Under the pieces are notes generated by a model, which was not told where the DNA came from, ran no database searches, and worked only from the letters and a program-made list of their open reading frames with translations. Shown in pieces: positions 24,189 through 32,080 of a stretch of DNA of 37,657 nucleotides. This stretch comes from Labilithrix sp. (GTDB taxonomy: Bacteria; Myxococcota_A; Polyangia; Polyangiales; Polyangiaceae): NCBI GenBank assembly GCA_019637105.1, contig JAHBWF010000071.1, forward strand, positions 1 through 37,657, in the 5' to 3' direction. The stretch's first letter is position 1, and each line of letters begins with the position of its first letter. A program made the translations under genes and the position numbers.

Positions 24189-25343
24189 TCACGCCGCGCG
24201 CGTGCGTCGCGCGACCTCGGCGTGGAAGTGGGCGAGCGCGTGCTCGAACGCGCCGAAGACGACCTCGCGGTTGGCGCCCGAGGCGAGGCCGCGCTGGATC
24301 GACTCGCCCATCGTGAAGTCCTCCTCCGTCGCGCCGTACAACACGTCCGCGTTGGCGTCCCAGTAGCGGCGCGCCTTGTCGGACGCGGGAGGCTCGGGCA
24401 CCAAGAGGTACGACGCGACGGTCGTGCGCGCCGGGCCGTTCGGCCAGACGTGCAGCACCGCCGCGTGATCGGGCTGCACGAGGACGAGCGTGTTCGGGAA
24501 CAGGTGGTAGAGGACGTTCGCGTGCGCGCGCAGCGCCCACGTCGACTCCGGCGCGCGCGCGAGCTCCTTGATCGTGCGCTTCGGGAAGACGTTCCGCAGG
24601 TGCGGGCCGACGCGATCGACCAGCCCGAGGTTGTCGAAGAACATCGGGTAGATCGTGTCCTTGTGCGTCGGGCGCAGGTGGTACGTCTCGAGGAAGATGT
24701 CGATGGCGAGCTTCCACGAGAGCGCCTTGTCGACCGATCGCGGTCCGTAGAGGACGGACGACCCGAGGCCGAACCCCTCGAGGTCGTCGGCGAGCGGTCC
24801 GAGCCACGCGCGCGCGTCGAGCGCGGGATCCTCGCCGTCCGCGAGCGGCGACGGCGCGACGAACACGAGGCCGGCGGCCTCCCCCGCGGCGAGCCGTGCG
24901 AGCCCGCGCGCCTGCTTGTCGACGCAGGCGAACCCGCGCTCGTGCGGGATCGTGGCGAGCTGGCCGCGCTTTCCGTACGTCCAGCCGTGGTAGGGGCAGG
25001 CGAACGCGCGCTTGTTGCCGCGCGGCGCGGACTCCACGCGCGTGCCGCGATGACGGCACACGTTGACGAAGGCGTCGACGCCCCCGTCGTCGCGGCGCAC
25101 GATCAAGAGCGGCACTCCCGAGGCGTCGTGGGTGACGAAGTCCCCCGCGCGCGGGAGCTGCGAGGCGTGCCCTACGGCGACGGGCAGCCGCCGGAAGAGG
25201 ACCTGGATCTCGCGGTCGACGCGCCGCTCATCGGCGTACGCCTCGACGTCCAGCGTCTCTCCCGCGGGCGCCGCGTCCGTCGTCTTGGCCTCGACGTGGG
25301 CGAGGACGCGCCGGACGAGCTCGATCTGTCGCTCTCGATCCAT
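24189..25343 (-). CDS. Rieske-type aromatic ring-hydroxylating oxygenase alpha subunit
   Basis: The 384-aa oxygenase has an N-terminal Rieske [2Fe-2S] centre (CRHRG with Cys96/His98, and CPYHGWTYG with Cys116/His119). Its C-terminal mononuclear-iron domain has SWKLAIDIFLETYHLRPTHKD, giving bridging Asp215 and iron ligands His222 and His227. This is a complete alpha subunit; the substrate cannot be read. No beta subunit, ferredoxin or reductase is adjacent, so electron delivery must come from elsewhere. An AAGGAG lies 7 nt before the ATG. The TetR gene upstream overlaps it by 116 nt and probably controls it. Confidence 0.93.
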   Translation of the reverse strand: MDRERQIELVRRVLAHVEAKTTDAAPAGETLDVEAYADERRVDREIQVLFRRLPVAVGHASQLPRAGDFVTHDASGVPLLIVRRDDGGVDAFVNVCRHRGTRVESAPRGNKRAFACPYHGWTYGKRGQLATIPHERGFACVDKQARGLARLAAGEAAGLVFVAPSPLADGEDPALDARAWLGPLADDLEGFGLGSSVLYGPRSVDKALSWKLAIDIFLETYHLRPTHKDTIYPMFFDNLGLVDRVGPHLRNVFPKRTIKELARAPESTWALRAHANVLYHLFPNTLVLVQPDHAAVLHVWPNGPARTTVASYLLVPEPPASDKARRYWDANADVLYGATEEDFTMGESIQRGLASGANREVVFGAFEHALAHFHAEVARRTRAA

Positions 25344-26103
25344 CGTGCAGCTCCTTCTTCCGTTGCGGCTCCTTCGCCCCGCGCGTCCCGCGGGGCTCGT
25401 CGGTCGTCTCGGCGCGCGTCGCCTCCGCGTCCGCGCGGCGCGCGCGGGCCGCCGCGTTCGCGTCGTTCGGCGGCGGAGCGCTCGCCGAAGGATCGAGCGC
25501 GCGCCGCGCGAAGGCGTCCGCTTCGGCTTCGTACGTCGCCATCATCGCGCGTTCGCGCGGGGCGCCGACGATGCGCCGTACGGTCGGGCGCGCCGTGATC
25601 ACGTAGCTCACCGCGCCCACGACGTGCAGCGCCGCGAGCTCGGGTCGGGGGTGGCCGGCGGCGCGCGCCTCGTCGGTGAGCGTCTCCAGCACCGGCGCCA
25701 GCGGCAGCGACGAGGCGCGCGAGACGCGCGCGGGGTTGTCGACGAGCTCCCTCACGAGGAGGCGCACGCGCTCGGGCCTCCGCATCGACCAGCGGATGAA
25801 CCCGCGCACGGCGCCGGCGGGCCCCGCGCTCGCCTGCCCGCGCGCCGCCTTGCTCGCGTGCTCCGCCTGCCCTCGCGCGAGCGCCGCGAGCAGCTCGTCG
25901 GCGATGGCGCCGAGCACGGCGGCGTAGAGCGCCTCCTTCCGCGCGAAGTGGTACACGACGGTCGCGAGCGGGAGCGCAGACGCGTCCGCGACGTCGCGCA
26001 TGCTCGCGCCGTGGAAGCCGCGCGCGGCGAACAGGGGCTCTGCCGCGCGGAGGATCCGCGCCCGCGCGATCTGCCCCTTCGGCGTGTGGCTCCGCGTCCC
26101 CAT
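25228..26103 (-). CDS. TetR-family transcriptional regulator
   Basis: The 291-aa regulator has an N-terminal TetR helix-turn-helix (about 15-60; ILRAAEPLFAARGFHGASMRDVA, VVYHFARKEALYAAVL) and an all-helical ligand domain (about 80-205). After about 210 the sequence becomes Ala/Arg/Pro-rich and runs 116 nt into the Rieske gene before the first stop, which is unusually long for such overlaps. The functional protein is probably the first about 210 residues plus a disordered tail. Two palindromes lie immediately upstream of the start and probably form its own operator. A frameshift near the 3' end could also explain the long tail. Confidence 0.9.
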   Translation of the reverse strand: MGTRSHTPKGQIARARILRAAEPLFAARGFHGASMRDVADASALPLATVVYHFARKEALYAAVLGAIADELLAALARGQAEHASKAARGQASAGPAGAVRGFIRWSMRRPERVRLLVRELVDNPARVSRASSLPLAPVLETLTDEARAAGHPRPELAALHVVGAVSYVITARPTVRRIVGAPRERAMMATYEAEADAFARRALDPSASAPPPNDANAAARARRADAEATRAETTDEPRGTRGAKEPQRKKELHDGSRATDRARPARPRPRRGQDDGRGARGRDAGRRGVRR

Positions 26104-26104
26104 G

Positions 26105-26145
26105 ACTCGTACGAGTGTACCCTATTTTACCGTACGTGCGTACGG
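26105..26145 (-). promoter_or_regulatory. TetR promoter/operator with two palindromes
   Basis: ACTCGTACGAGT (26105-26116) is a perfect 12-bp palindrome directly before the ATG. CCGTACG-TG-CGTACGG (26130-26145) is a 7-bp inverted repeat. Between them, TAAAAT (minus strand, 26124-26129) resembles a -10 box. Both palindromes share the CGTACG core. This is the layout of an autoregulated TetR promoter, with a very short leader. Confidence 0.65.
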
Positions 26146-26167
26146 GAACGAGGGCCGGCGCGCGGCT

Positions 26168-26310
26168 CGGCCGCGCGTCCGGACCGCTGAGGCGCGCTGA
26201 TCGGACGCGACGCGGCCGCGCGTCCGCCGGGGAGACCTCTTCCGTCGAGCCGCCGGTCGCGGGTGAGCTTGCCGCCGGGGAGACCTCTTCCGTCGGGCCG
26301 CCGGCCGCGG
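26168..26310. repeat. Two neighbouring tandem duplications (45 and 48 bp periods)
   Basis: CGGCCGCGCGTCCG recurs at 26168 and 26213 (period 45). A 39-bp segment at 26224-26262 recurs at 26272-26310 with two mismatches (period 48). Both fill the spacer between the TetR promoter and the HAD phosphatase stop. Confidence 0.85.
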
Positions 26311-26321
26311 CCGAGCGGCGG

Positions 26322-26996
26322 TCAGTTGACCGACTTCTTGTCGAGCGTGAGGACCGGCCAGCCGTACGTGCGGGCGAGCCGCTGGAGCTTGCCGTCCGGG
26401 TTCACCGCGGCGGGGTGCCCGACGACGCTCAACATCGGCACGTCCGAGTAGCTGTCGGAGTACGCGAAGCACTCGGCGAGATCGTGCCCGTGGGCGCGCG
26501 CGTGCTCGCGGATGAGCCGCGCCTTCTCGGGACCGGCGACGACGGGGCGGAGCAGGCGGCCCGTCGCGTAGCCGTCCTTGATCTCCAGCTTGTTCGCGAT
26601 GACGTGGGTGGCGCCGAGGTGATCGGCGAGGCGCTTCATCAAGAAGTCGAGCGCGCCCGAGACGATGACGACGTCGTGGCCCTCGTCGCGGCTCCGCGCG
26701 ACCAGATCGCGCGCGTGCGGGTAAATCGCCTTCTTCAGGACGGAGTCGAACGCGTCGTCGGCCAGGATGAGGAGCCGGTCCTGCGAGATCCCCTCGTACG
26801 AGGTGAAGAGCGCCTCGTTGAACATCCGCCGGTCCTGGAGCTCCGCCCAGACGAACGACGGGCTCCGGAGCGCCGCGCGCGCGAGCTTCTGCAGGCTGCG
26901 CATCGGGGTGCGCTGGTGCATCAAGTAAAAGAGCGTGGGGTGGACGAGGTTCGTCCGGACGAGCGTTCCGTCGACGTCGAAATAGCTGGCTGCCAC
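26322..26996 (-). CDS. HAD-IB family phosphatase (SerB/PSP-like)
   Basis: The 224-aa HAD hydrolase has motif I YFDVDGT (Asp7 nucleophile, Asp9), motif II VSGA (Ser113), motif III Lys158 in GPEKARLI, and motif IV SDSYSD (Asp181, Asp185). A C1-type helical cap lies between motifs I and II (about 20-90). Such proteins dephosphorylate small molecules, for example phosphoserine or lipid-linked phosphates; the exact substrate is unclear. The GTG at 26996 is preferred because homologues begin just before the motif-I strand. The extension to an ATG at 27119 has AT-ending codons and contains a hairpin. Confidence 0.9.
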   Translation of the reverse strand: MAASYFDVDGTLVRTNLVHPTLFYLMHQRTPMRSLQKLARAALRSPSFVWAELQDRRMFNEALFTSYEGISQDRLLILADDAFDSVLKKAIYPHARDLVARSRDEGHDVVIVSGALDFLMKRLADHLGATHVIANKLEIKDGYATGRLLRPVVAGPEKARLIREHARAHGHDLAECFAYSDSYSDVPMLSVVGHPAAVNPDGKLQRLARTYGWPVLTLDKKSVN

Positions 26997-27035
26997 GGCC
27001 CGCCCTAACTGACGCGGGTTGTCCGGCGCGTCAAG

Positions 27036-27055
27036 TCGAGCGGCCAGCCGCTCGA
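27036..27055. promoter_or_regulatory. Strong inverted repeat in a divergent promoter region
   Basis: TCGAGCGGC-CA-GCCGCTCGA forms a 9-bp perfect stem with a 2-nt loop, 40 nt upstream of the HAD start. It is a candidate operator for either divergent gene. A terminator is less likely, since no T-tract follows in a gene-exit position. Confidence 0.45.
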
Positions 27056-27186
27056 TTTCCGGCCGCCGCGCGTCGTTTTTCGTGGGCGTTTCCGCGCCGT
27101 CTCGGCATGAAACCTCCATGAGGAGAGGCGCCGGCCTGCGGGCTTCACTTTACGATGTAAAAGAACGTGCTACTGCACGCGGACCG

Positions 27187-29019
27187 ATGCGCCGCCGAAC
27201 GCCCCTCGCTTGCACCCTCGGCCTCGCGGCGCTCACGATCTGGGCGTGCTCGTCGGAGACGCCCGCGGCCGTGGGCGGCGGCGACGGCGGAGCCCCCGCG
27301 GTCGCGTGCGAGCCGCGTCCTCTGGCCCTGCTGGGCGAGGACTTCTTCGTCGACATCTCGGAGGCGAGCGGGATCCAGAAGGACAACTTCGTCCCGAACC
27401 CGAAGACGCCCATCCCCATCAACGACCACAGCCGGCTCGCGTTCGCGGACATCGACGGCGACGGCCGCGACGACGTCGTCGCGCACAGCCTGTTCCCCAA
27501 CGCGCAGAGCGGGATCCCGTTCGACCACCTCGTCTTCGTCAACAACGGCGACAAGACCTTCCGCGACTTCTCCGACGAGTCCGGCCTCCGCGGCGTGCAG
27601 GCGGCGTTCTTCGTCTTCGCCGACGTCGACAACGACGGCGATCAAGACTGCTTCGCCGGGCTCGACGTCCCCCTCGAGGGCGAGACCTCCGCGCTCTACC
27701 TGAACGACGGCAAGGGGCACTTCACGAAGAAGGAGCGCTCCGGGCTCGAGGTCGCCGTCGTCGCGGCCAACGGCGTCTTCGGCGACTTCGACGGCGACGG
27801 CCGGCTCGATCTCTACGTCGGCGCGGGCGGGACCGCGCAGGCCGTGCGCGACCAGCTCTTCTTCGGCAACGGCGACGGCACCTTCCGCGACGTCTCGGAG
27901 AGGCTGAAGAGCCGGCCCGGGCAGCCGACCAACGGCGTCGTCGCGTGCGACTACGACGACGACGGCGACCTCGACGTCCTGGTCTCGCACTACGGCGTGA
28001 GCGTCGGGCTCGGCTGGCGCGCGCTCTGGGAGAACGACGGCTCCGGCTCGTTCACGAACGTGGCGCGCAAGCGAGGCTTCAACGCGCTCGCGACCGGCAA
28101 CCCGTTCCTGTTGAGCACGGGCAAGGGCCGCGACGCGCAGCCGGGCGACGCCTCGAAGCACGTCGGCTCGAACGGCTTCGGGATCGACTGCCAGGACGTC
28201 GACGGCGACGGCACGATGGACGTCTGGCTCGCGGCGATCTCGCACCCGGTCGACTCCGACGAGTCGCGGAAGTGGAGCGATCCGTCAATGCTCCTCCTCA
28301 ACGAGGGCGAGGCCGGGGGCTACGCCTTCGTGGACGCGACGCAGGCCCGGAGGATCCCGTTCAACGAGGGCGACATCGACGCGGCCGCCGTCGACTTCGA
28401 CAACGACGGCCGGGTCGACCTCTCGGTCACGCGCGACAAGAAGTACGAGGAGGCCTACTCGAAGCCCGATCAGAAGGCGTGGTTCGGGCTCTTCCACCAG
28501 GGTGAGGACGGGACCTTCACCAGCGTCGGCCTCGCCAGCGGCATCAACGACCGCACCGGCGCGACCGATCGGGTCAAGGCCGGGCAGAACCTCGCGTGGG
28601 CGGACATCGACGGCGACGGCGACCTCGATCTCCTCGTCGGGGGGCGCGACAACGGCGGCGCGGGCCGCGCGAACTTCCTCTTCGAGAACACGATCGGCCA
28701 GAAGAACGGCTGGCTCGGCGTTCGCCTCCGCGGCGACGGCGTGGCGGTGAACCGTGACGCGATCGGCGCGCGCGTCACGCTCGTCACTCCGGCGAAGCGG
28801 TGGGTGCGCGAGGTGAAGTCGAGCCGCGGCACGTACAGCTCGGCCGACGCGCGCGCGCTGCTCTTCGGCCTCGGCGCGCAGGGCTGCGAGGGCGGCGTCA
28901 CCGAGCTCGCGATCGAGGTGCGCTGGCCGAACGGCGAGACGAAGCGCTTCGAGCCCGGCACGTTCGGCCTGAACCGGTACGTGACCATCGACTACGCGAA
29001 CGGGCTCGCGCAGCCGTAG
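27187..29019 (+). CDS. FG-GAP/VCBS-repeat lipoprotein with ASPIC/UnbV C-terminus
   Basis: The 610-aa lipoprotein has a signal peptide ending IWAC (Cys21) and a Gly/Ala linker. At least six FG-GAP calcium-loop repeats follow (FADIDGDGRDD, FADVDNDGDQD, FGDFDGDGRLD, DYDDDGDLD, VDGDGTMDV, DFDNDGRVD, WADIDGDGDLD), predicting a beta-propeller. The C-terminus matches an ASPIC/UnbV domain (AIGARVTLVTPAKRWVREV, then VRWPNGETKRFEP). This combination is the CRTAC1-like family, a calcium-binding surface protein, often adhesion- or polysaccharide-related. The ATG at 27187 follows an AT-rich stretch with the inverted repeat TTTAC-GAT-GTAAA (27149-27161), a possible promoter element. Confidence 0.92.
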   Translation: MRRRTPLACTLGLAALTIWACSSETPAAVGGGDGGAPAVACEPRPLALLGEDFFVDISEASGIQKDNFVPNPKTPIPINDHSRLAFADIDGDGRDDVVAHSLFPNAQSGIPFDHLVFVNNGDKTFRDFSDESGLRGVQAAFFVFADVDNDGDQDCFAGLDVPLEGETSALYLNDGKGHFTKKERSGLEVAVVAANGVFGDFDGDGRLDLYVGAGGTAQAVRDQLFFGNGDGTFRDVSERLKSRPGQPTNGVVACDYDDDGDLDVLVSHYGVSVGLGWRALWENDGSGSFTNVARKRGFNALATGNPFLLSTGKGRDAQPGDASKHVGSNGFGIDCQDVDGDGTMDVWLAAISHPVDSDESRKWSDPSMLLLNEGEAGGYAFVDATQARRIPFNEGDIDAAAVDFDNDGRVDLSVTRDKKYEEAYSKPDQKAWFGLFHQGEDGTFTSVGLASGINDRTGATDRVKAGQNLAWADIDGDGDLDLLVGGRDNGGAGRANFLFENTIGQKNGWLGVRLRGDGVAVNRDAIGARVTLVTPAKRWVREVKSSRGTYSSADARALLFGLGAQGCEGGVTELAIEVRWPNGETKRFEPGTFGLNRYVTIDYANGLAQP

Positions 29020-29040
29020 CGTCGCGCTCGGTCGGGCGGA

Positions 29041-29107
29041 CGCTCGGCGTCACGCGTGGGGAGCTCCGGTCCGTGCGGGCGCTCGGCGTCACGCGCGGGA
29101 GCTCCGG
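29041..29107. repeat. 39-bp period tandem duplication overlapping a gene 3' end
   Basis: CGCTCGGCGTCACGCG occurs at 29041 and again at 29080, followed in both by GGGAGCTCCGG (one-base length difference). The second copy contains the stop and last codons of the LigD-like gene; the first copy lies outside it. Confidence 0.8.
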
Positions 29108-31548
29108 ACGAGGGCGGCGAGCGCGCCGACCGCCGCGACGACGTCGGGCCGCGCGTCGAGCAGGCCCTCGAGGAGATCGCCCCGTTTCGCGATGCGCGCC
29201 GGCACCGTCGCGATCGTGAAGGCGCGCGGATCGAGGTCCGTCGTGAGCTCGTCCCACGACAGCGGCGTGGAGACGGTCGCCCCCGGGACGGCGCGCACCG
29301 AGTAGGGCGCGACGATCGCGCGCGAGGTGCCCGTCTGCCCCGTGTCGACGTAGACGCGTTCCCCGCGCTTGCTCACCGTCCGGTCCATCGTCGCGATGTC
29401 GGGGTGCCGCTCGACGAGGAGCCGCCCGAGGAGGTCCGCCAGCGCCCGCGCGGTGTCGAAGCTCTGCTGCGGTCCGAGCGCCACCAGCACGTGGAGGCCC
29501 GTCTGCCCGGACGTCTTCGGGTAGCCGACGAGCCCGATCTCGTCGAGCAGCTCGCGGAGCGTCGCCGCCAGCGTGATCGCGTGACGGAGCTCCGACTGCT
29601 TCACGTCGAAGTCGATCGTGAAGAAGTCGGCGCGGGAGAGATCCGGCGCGCGGCTCGCCAGGACGTGGAGCGGGATGCAGCCGAGGTTCGCGATGTAGAC
29701 GAGCGTCGTCGGATCGTCGACGAGGAACACGCGCTTCGGCGGCTTGTGCCCGCGTCGCGAGCCGCTCGCGGGCGCGCTCGAGTCGTCGTCGTGCGCGAGC
29801 GTCAGCGTGCGGATCCAGGGCGGCATCCCGACCGGGACGTTCCACTGGAAGAAGCTCTTGCCGTCGATGCCGTCCGGGTACCGCACGAGGATGACGGGCC
29901 GATCCTTCAAGAAGGGCCCGAGGACGCCGGCGACGCCCGCGTAGTAGTCGACGAGATCGCCCTTGGTGTACCGCGGGAGGCCGGCGTCGGGATCCGGCGG
30001 CCAGAACACCTTGTCGCGGTTCGAGACCACGACCTGGTGGAGCGTGCTCCTTCGATCGGCGGCGCGGTGGTCGACGCGCGCGCGCGAGCGCGGCGCGATG
30101 CCGGTCGACAGGGGCGTCCACGCTCCGCGCCGCGGCGCGTACGGCGAGCCCTTGCGCTTCGCGACCACGCCTGCGATCCCGAGCGACGCGCACGTCGCCA
30201 GGACCCGCGCCTCGTCGCCTTCGAGCGGCGTCGCGGCGCGGAGGAACCCGAGCGGCGGGAGGAGCTCGGAGGCCAGCGCGCGCCGCGCCTCGAGCGGCAG
30301 CGGCCGCGCGTCGAGATCGCCGAGCGCGAGGACGTCCTTCACGACGAGGACGACGGGCGTGGACGTCACGGCGCGGTGCGCGTCTCCGTTCGCCACCCGC
30401 GCGACGCGCTGCGCGAGGAGCGCCAGGTTGGGATGACCGGTCGCGTCGAAGGCGACGAGCTCGCCGTCGAAGGCCACGCGCGCGACCGGCAGTGAGCGCA
30501 GCGCGCGCACCACATCGGGGTAGAACGCCTCGATGCGCTCCGGCGTCTCGCCCGTCCACGCGCGCAGCGTGACGGCGTCCCCGTCGCGCACCGCGAGCAC
30601 GCGCACGCCGTCGAGCTCCGCGTCGTAGATCCTGTCGGCGCTCGTCGCTGCGCGCCCGTTCGCCGGCGCGTGGGTCGCTGCGCCGGCCTTCGCGGCGGCT
30701 CCACGCGCCGCGGCGTCCGTCGTCGCGCGCACCGCCGCCGCGCGCTCGCCCGCCGCCGGATCGCCCTCGATCAGCGGCGAGCGCTCCACGTCGAAGAGCT
30801 CCTCGATCAGCGACGGGTCGCGCGTCGCGCCGAGCGCCTCCGCGCGATCGAGGTGCGCGCGCGCGATCTCGTCGCGGCGCGCGAGCTCGTCGACCGTGAG
30901 GCCTGAGAACACGGACCGCGGGAGCTCTTCGAGGAGCGCGCGGGACGGGTCGGCGTCCGCGTCCTGCTTCTTGAAGAGCAGCCACTCGTTGCCCGTCTCG
31001 CCCTTCGCGAGCTTCACGAACGCCCAGCGCCCGCGGAGCTTCATCCCCCGGAGCTCGACGTGCAGCTTGCCCTTCGCGAGCTCGGCCTCCGGCGGACCCT
31101 CGAGGTACGTCACCGAGCCGCGGTCCCACGCGATCATCGCGCCCGCCCCGTACTGCCCCTCGGGGATGACGTCCTCGAACTCGAGGTACTCGATGGGGTG
31201 GTCCTCGGTCTTCACCGCGAGGACCTTCCGCGCGGGGTCGAGGCTCGGCCCGTGCGGCACGGCGAAGCTCATGAGGACCCCCGACGCCTCGAGCCGCACG
31301 TCGTAGTGCCGTCGGGTCGCGTCGTGGAGGTGGACGACGAACGCGCCGGTCTCGTCTCGGCTCTCCCGTGCATCCGGACGGCGCGGCGCCTCCGAGCCCA
31401 GCGGTCGTGACGGCGGAGCCTCGTCCCCGAACGGCTCGTTGGTGACGCCGGGGGCGCGCTTGTCGCGGTACCTGCCGAGCTTCTTCGGATCCCGAGCCAT
31501 CGACTTTTCCCCGTCGCCGTCGCGGAGAACGGCGGCGGTTTGCGTCAT
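29089..31548 (-). CDS. ligD: LigD-like DNA repair protein with a degenerate ligase domain
   Basis: The 819-aa protein is in the order phosphoesterase, ligase-like, polymerase. The N-terminal 3'-phosphoesterase (about 65-200) keeps HLHDATRRHYDVRLE and EDHPIEY. The middle (about 300-480) resembles an ATP-ligase adenylation domain, but the nucleotidyl Lys motif reads DAELDGVR: Glu311 (codon 30616-30618) replaces Lys. The EGxxxK motif reads AGVVAK, the terminal W-x-K motif is missing, and there is no OB-fold. The C-terminal LigD polymerase (about 525-800) keeps YTKGDLVDYY, FFTIDFD (DxD) and TSGQTGLHVLV. So gap-filling and end-cleaning activities look intact but ligation does not. GGAG precedes the ATG at 31548; MARDPKKLG at 31500 is an alternative. 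No Ku gene is in the window. Confidence 0.9.
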   Translation of the reverse strand: MTQTAAVLRDGDGEKSMARDPKKLGRYRDKRAPGVTNEPFGDEAPPSRPLGSEAPRRPDARESRDETGAFVVHLHDATRRHYDVRLEASGVLMSFAVPHGPSLDPARKVLAVKTEDHPIEYLEFEDVIPEGQYGAGAMIAWDRGSVTYLEGPPEAELAKGKLHVELRGMKLRGRWAFVKLAKGETGNEWLLFKKQDADADPSRALLEELPRSVFSGLTVDELARRDEIARAHLDRAEALGATRDPSLIEELFDVERSPLIEGDPAAGERAAAVRATTDAAARGAAAKAGAATHAPANGRAATSADRIYDAELDGVRVLAVRDGDAVTLRAWTGETPERIEAFYPDVVRALRSLPVARVAFDGELVAFDATGHPNLALLAQRVARVANGDAHRAVTSTPVVLVVKDVLALGDLDARPLPLEARRALASELLPPLGFLRAATPLEGDEARVLATCASLGIAGVVAKRKGSPYAPRRGAWTPLSTGIAPRSRARVDHRAADRRSTLHQVVVSNRDKVFWPPDPDAGLPRYTKGDLVDYYAGVAGVLGPFLKDRPVILVRYPDGIDGKSFFQWNVPVGMPPWIRTLTLAHDDDSSAPASGSRRGHKPPKRVFLVDDPTTLVYIANLGCIPLHVLASRAPDLSRADFFTIDFDVKQSELRHAITLAATLRELLDEIGLVGYPKTSGQTGLHVLVALGPQQSFDTARALADLLGRLLVERHPDIATMDRTVSKRGERVYVDTGQTGTSRAIVAPYSVRAVPGATVSTPLSWDELTTDLDPRAFTIATVPARIAKRGDLLEGLLDARPDVVAAVGALAALVRSSRA

Positions 31549-31593
31549 GAGGACTCCGGTGATCGTAGCTGCGTCCTCTCGGCTACAGATCTC

Positions 31594-31623
31594 CGTGTAG
31601 GAATTGACACCTTATGCGGTCAA
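31594..31623 (-). promoter_or_regulatory. Weak sigma70-like promoter candidate for the LigD-like gene
   Basis: On the minus strand, TTGACC (31618-31623) is followed after 18 nt by TACACG (31594-31599). The -35 matches well; the -10 matches only at three positions. It would give a leader of about 40 nt before the ATG at 31548. Confidence 0.3.
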
Positions 31624-31992
31624 TTGCGAACGGCCCTTCGCGGGCGTCGACGGGATTTCCAAGGATTCGCCCACTCATCCGACCAGGGCATACGCTTTGC
31701 GTTCCATGTTCGGCGTCATGAGCTTTCCAAATTCTGCCAAACCTGAAGCTGCAACGCGTCATCTTCCTGTCGCCCGCGGGCGCGAGCGTGGAGGACGCGA
31801 CGCGTCGAGCGAAGCTCGGCTGCGCGCGGCGAAGAAGGCCCGCTCGAGCGAGTCTCGCCTGCAGGTCGCGGTCGTCCGTCCGGATCGGGGATCGGATCCC
31901 TACGCCGACGTCCCCTGCACCGACTGAGCTCGTCGAGCTCGCGCTCCGCGCGGCGTAAGCCACCTGCGTGACGCTCGGTCGAGCGTCGTCGA

Positions 31993-32004
31993 TCCCTCGA
32001 GGGA
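31993..32004. promoter_or_regulatory. 12-bp perfect palindrome upstream of the kinase gene
   Basis: TCCCTCGAGGGA lies 76 nt upstream of the kinase ATG. A TATAGC near 32034 could be a -10 box. An operator role is possible but unsupported by other copies in the window. Confidence 0.3.
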
Positions 32005-32080
32005 AGGCATCCCTCTGCCCGAGCGTACGACGGTATAGCCCTGTCCCGCGCCAGGCAGAGGTTGTTAGGCTCGTGGGAGG

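Larger units (their letters stand above)
31549..32080. other. Gene-free divergent spacer, lower GC
   Basis: This 532-nt spacer separates the LigD-like gene (-) from the Ser/Thr kinase (+). Parts (31600-31760) are clearly less GC-rich than the surroundings. A 107-codon frame at 31604-31927 has no codon bias, no Shine-Dalgarno and no motif. Candidate control elements are listed separately. Confidence 0.5.

Noticed and set aside
31604-31927. A 107-codon plus-strand frame in the spacer before the kinase
   Set aside because: It has no ribosome site, no third-position bias and no motif. The frame overlaps a plausible promoter for the LigD-like gene.
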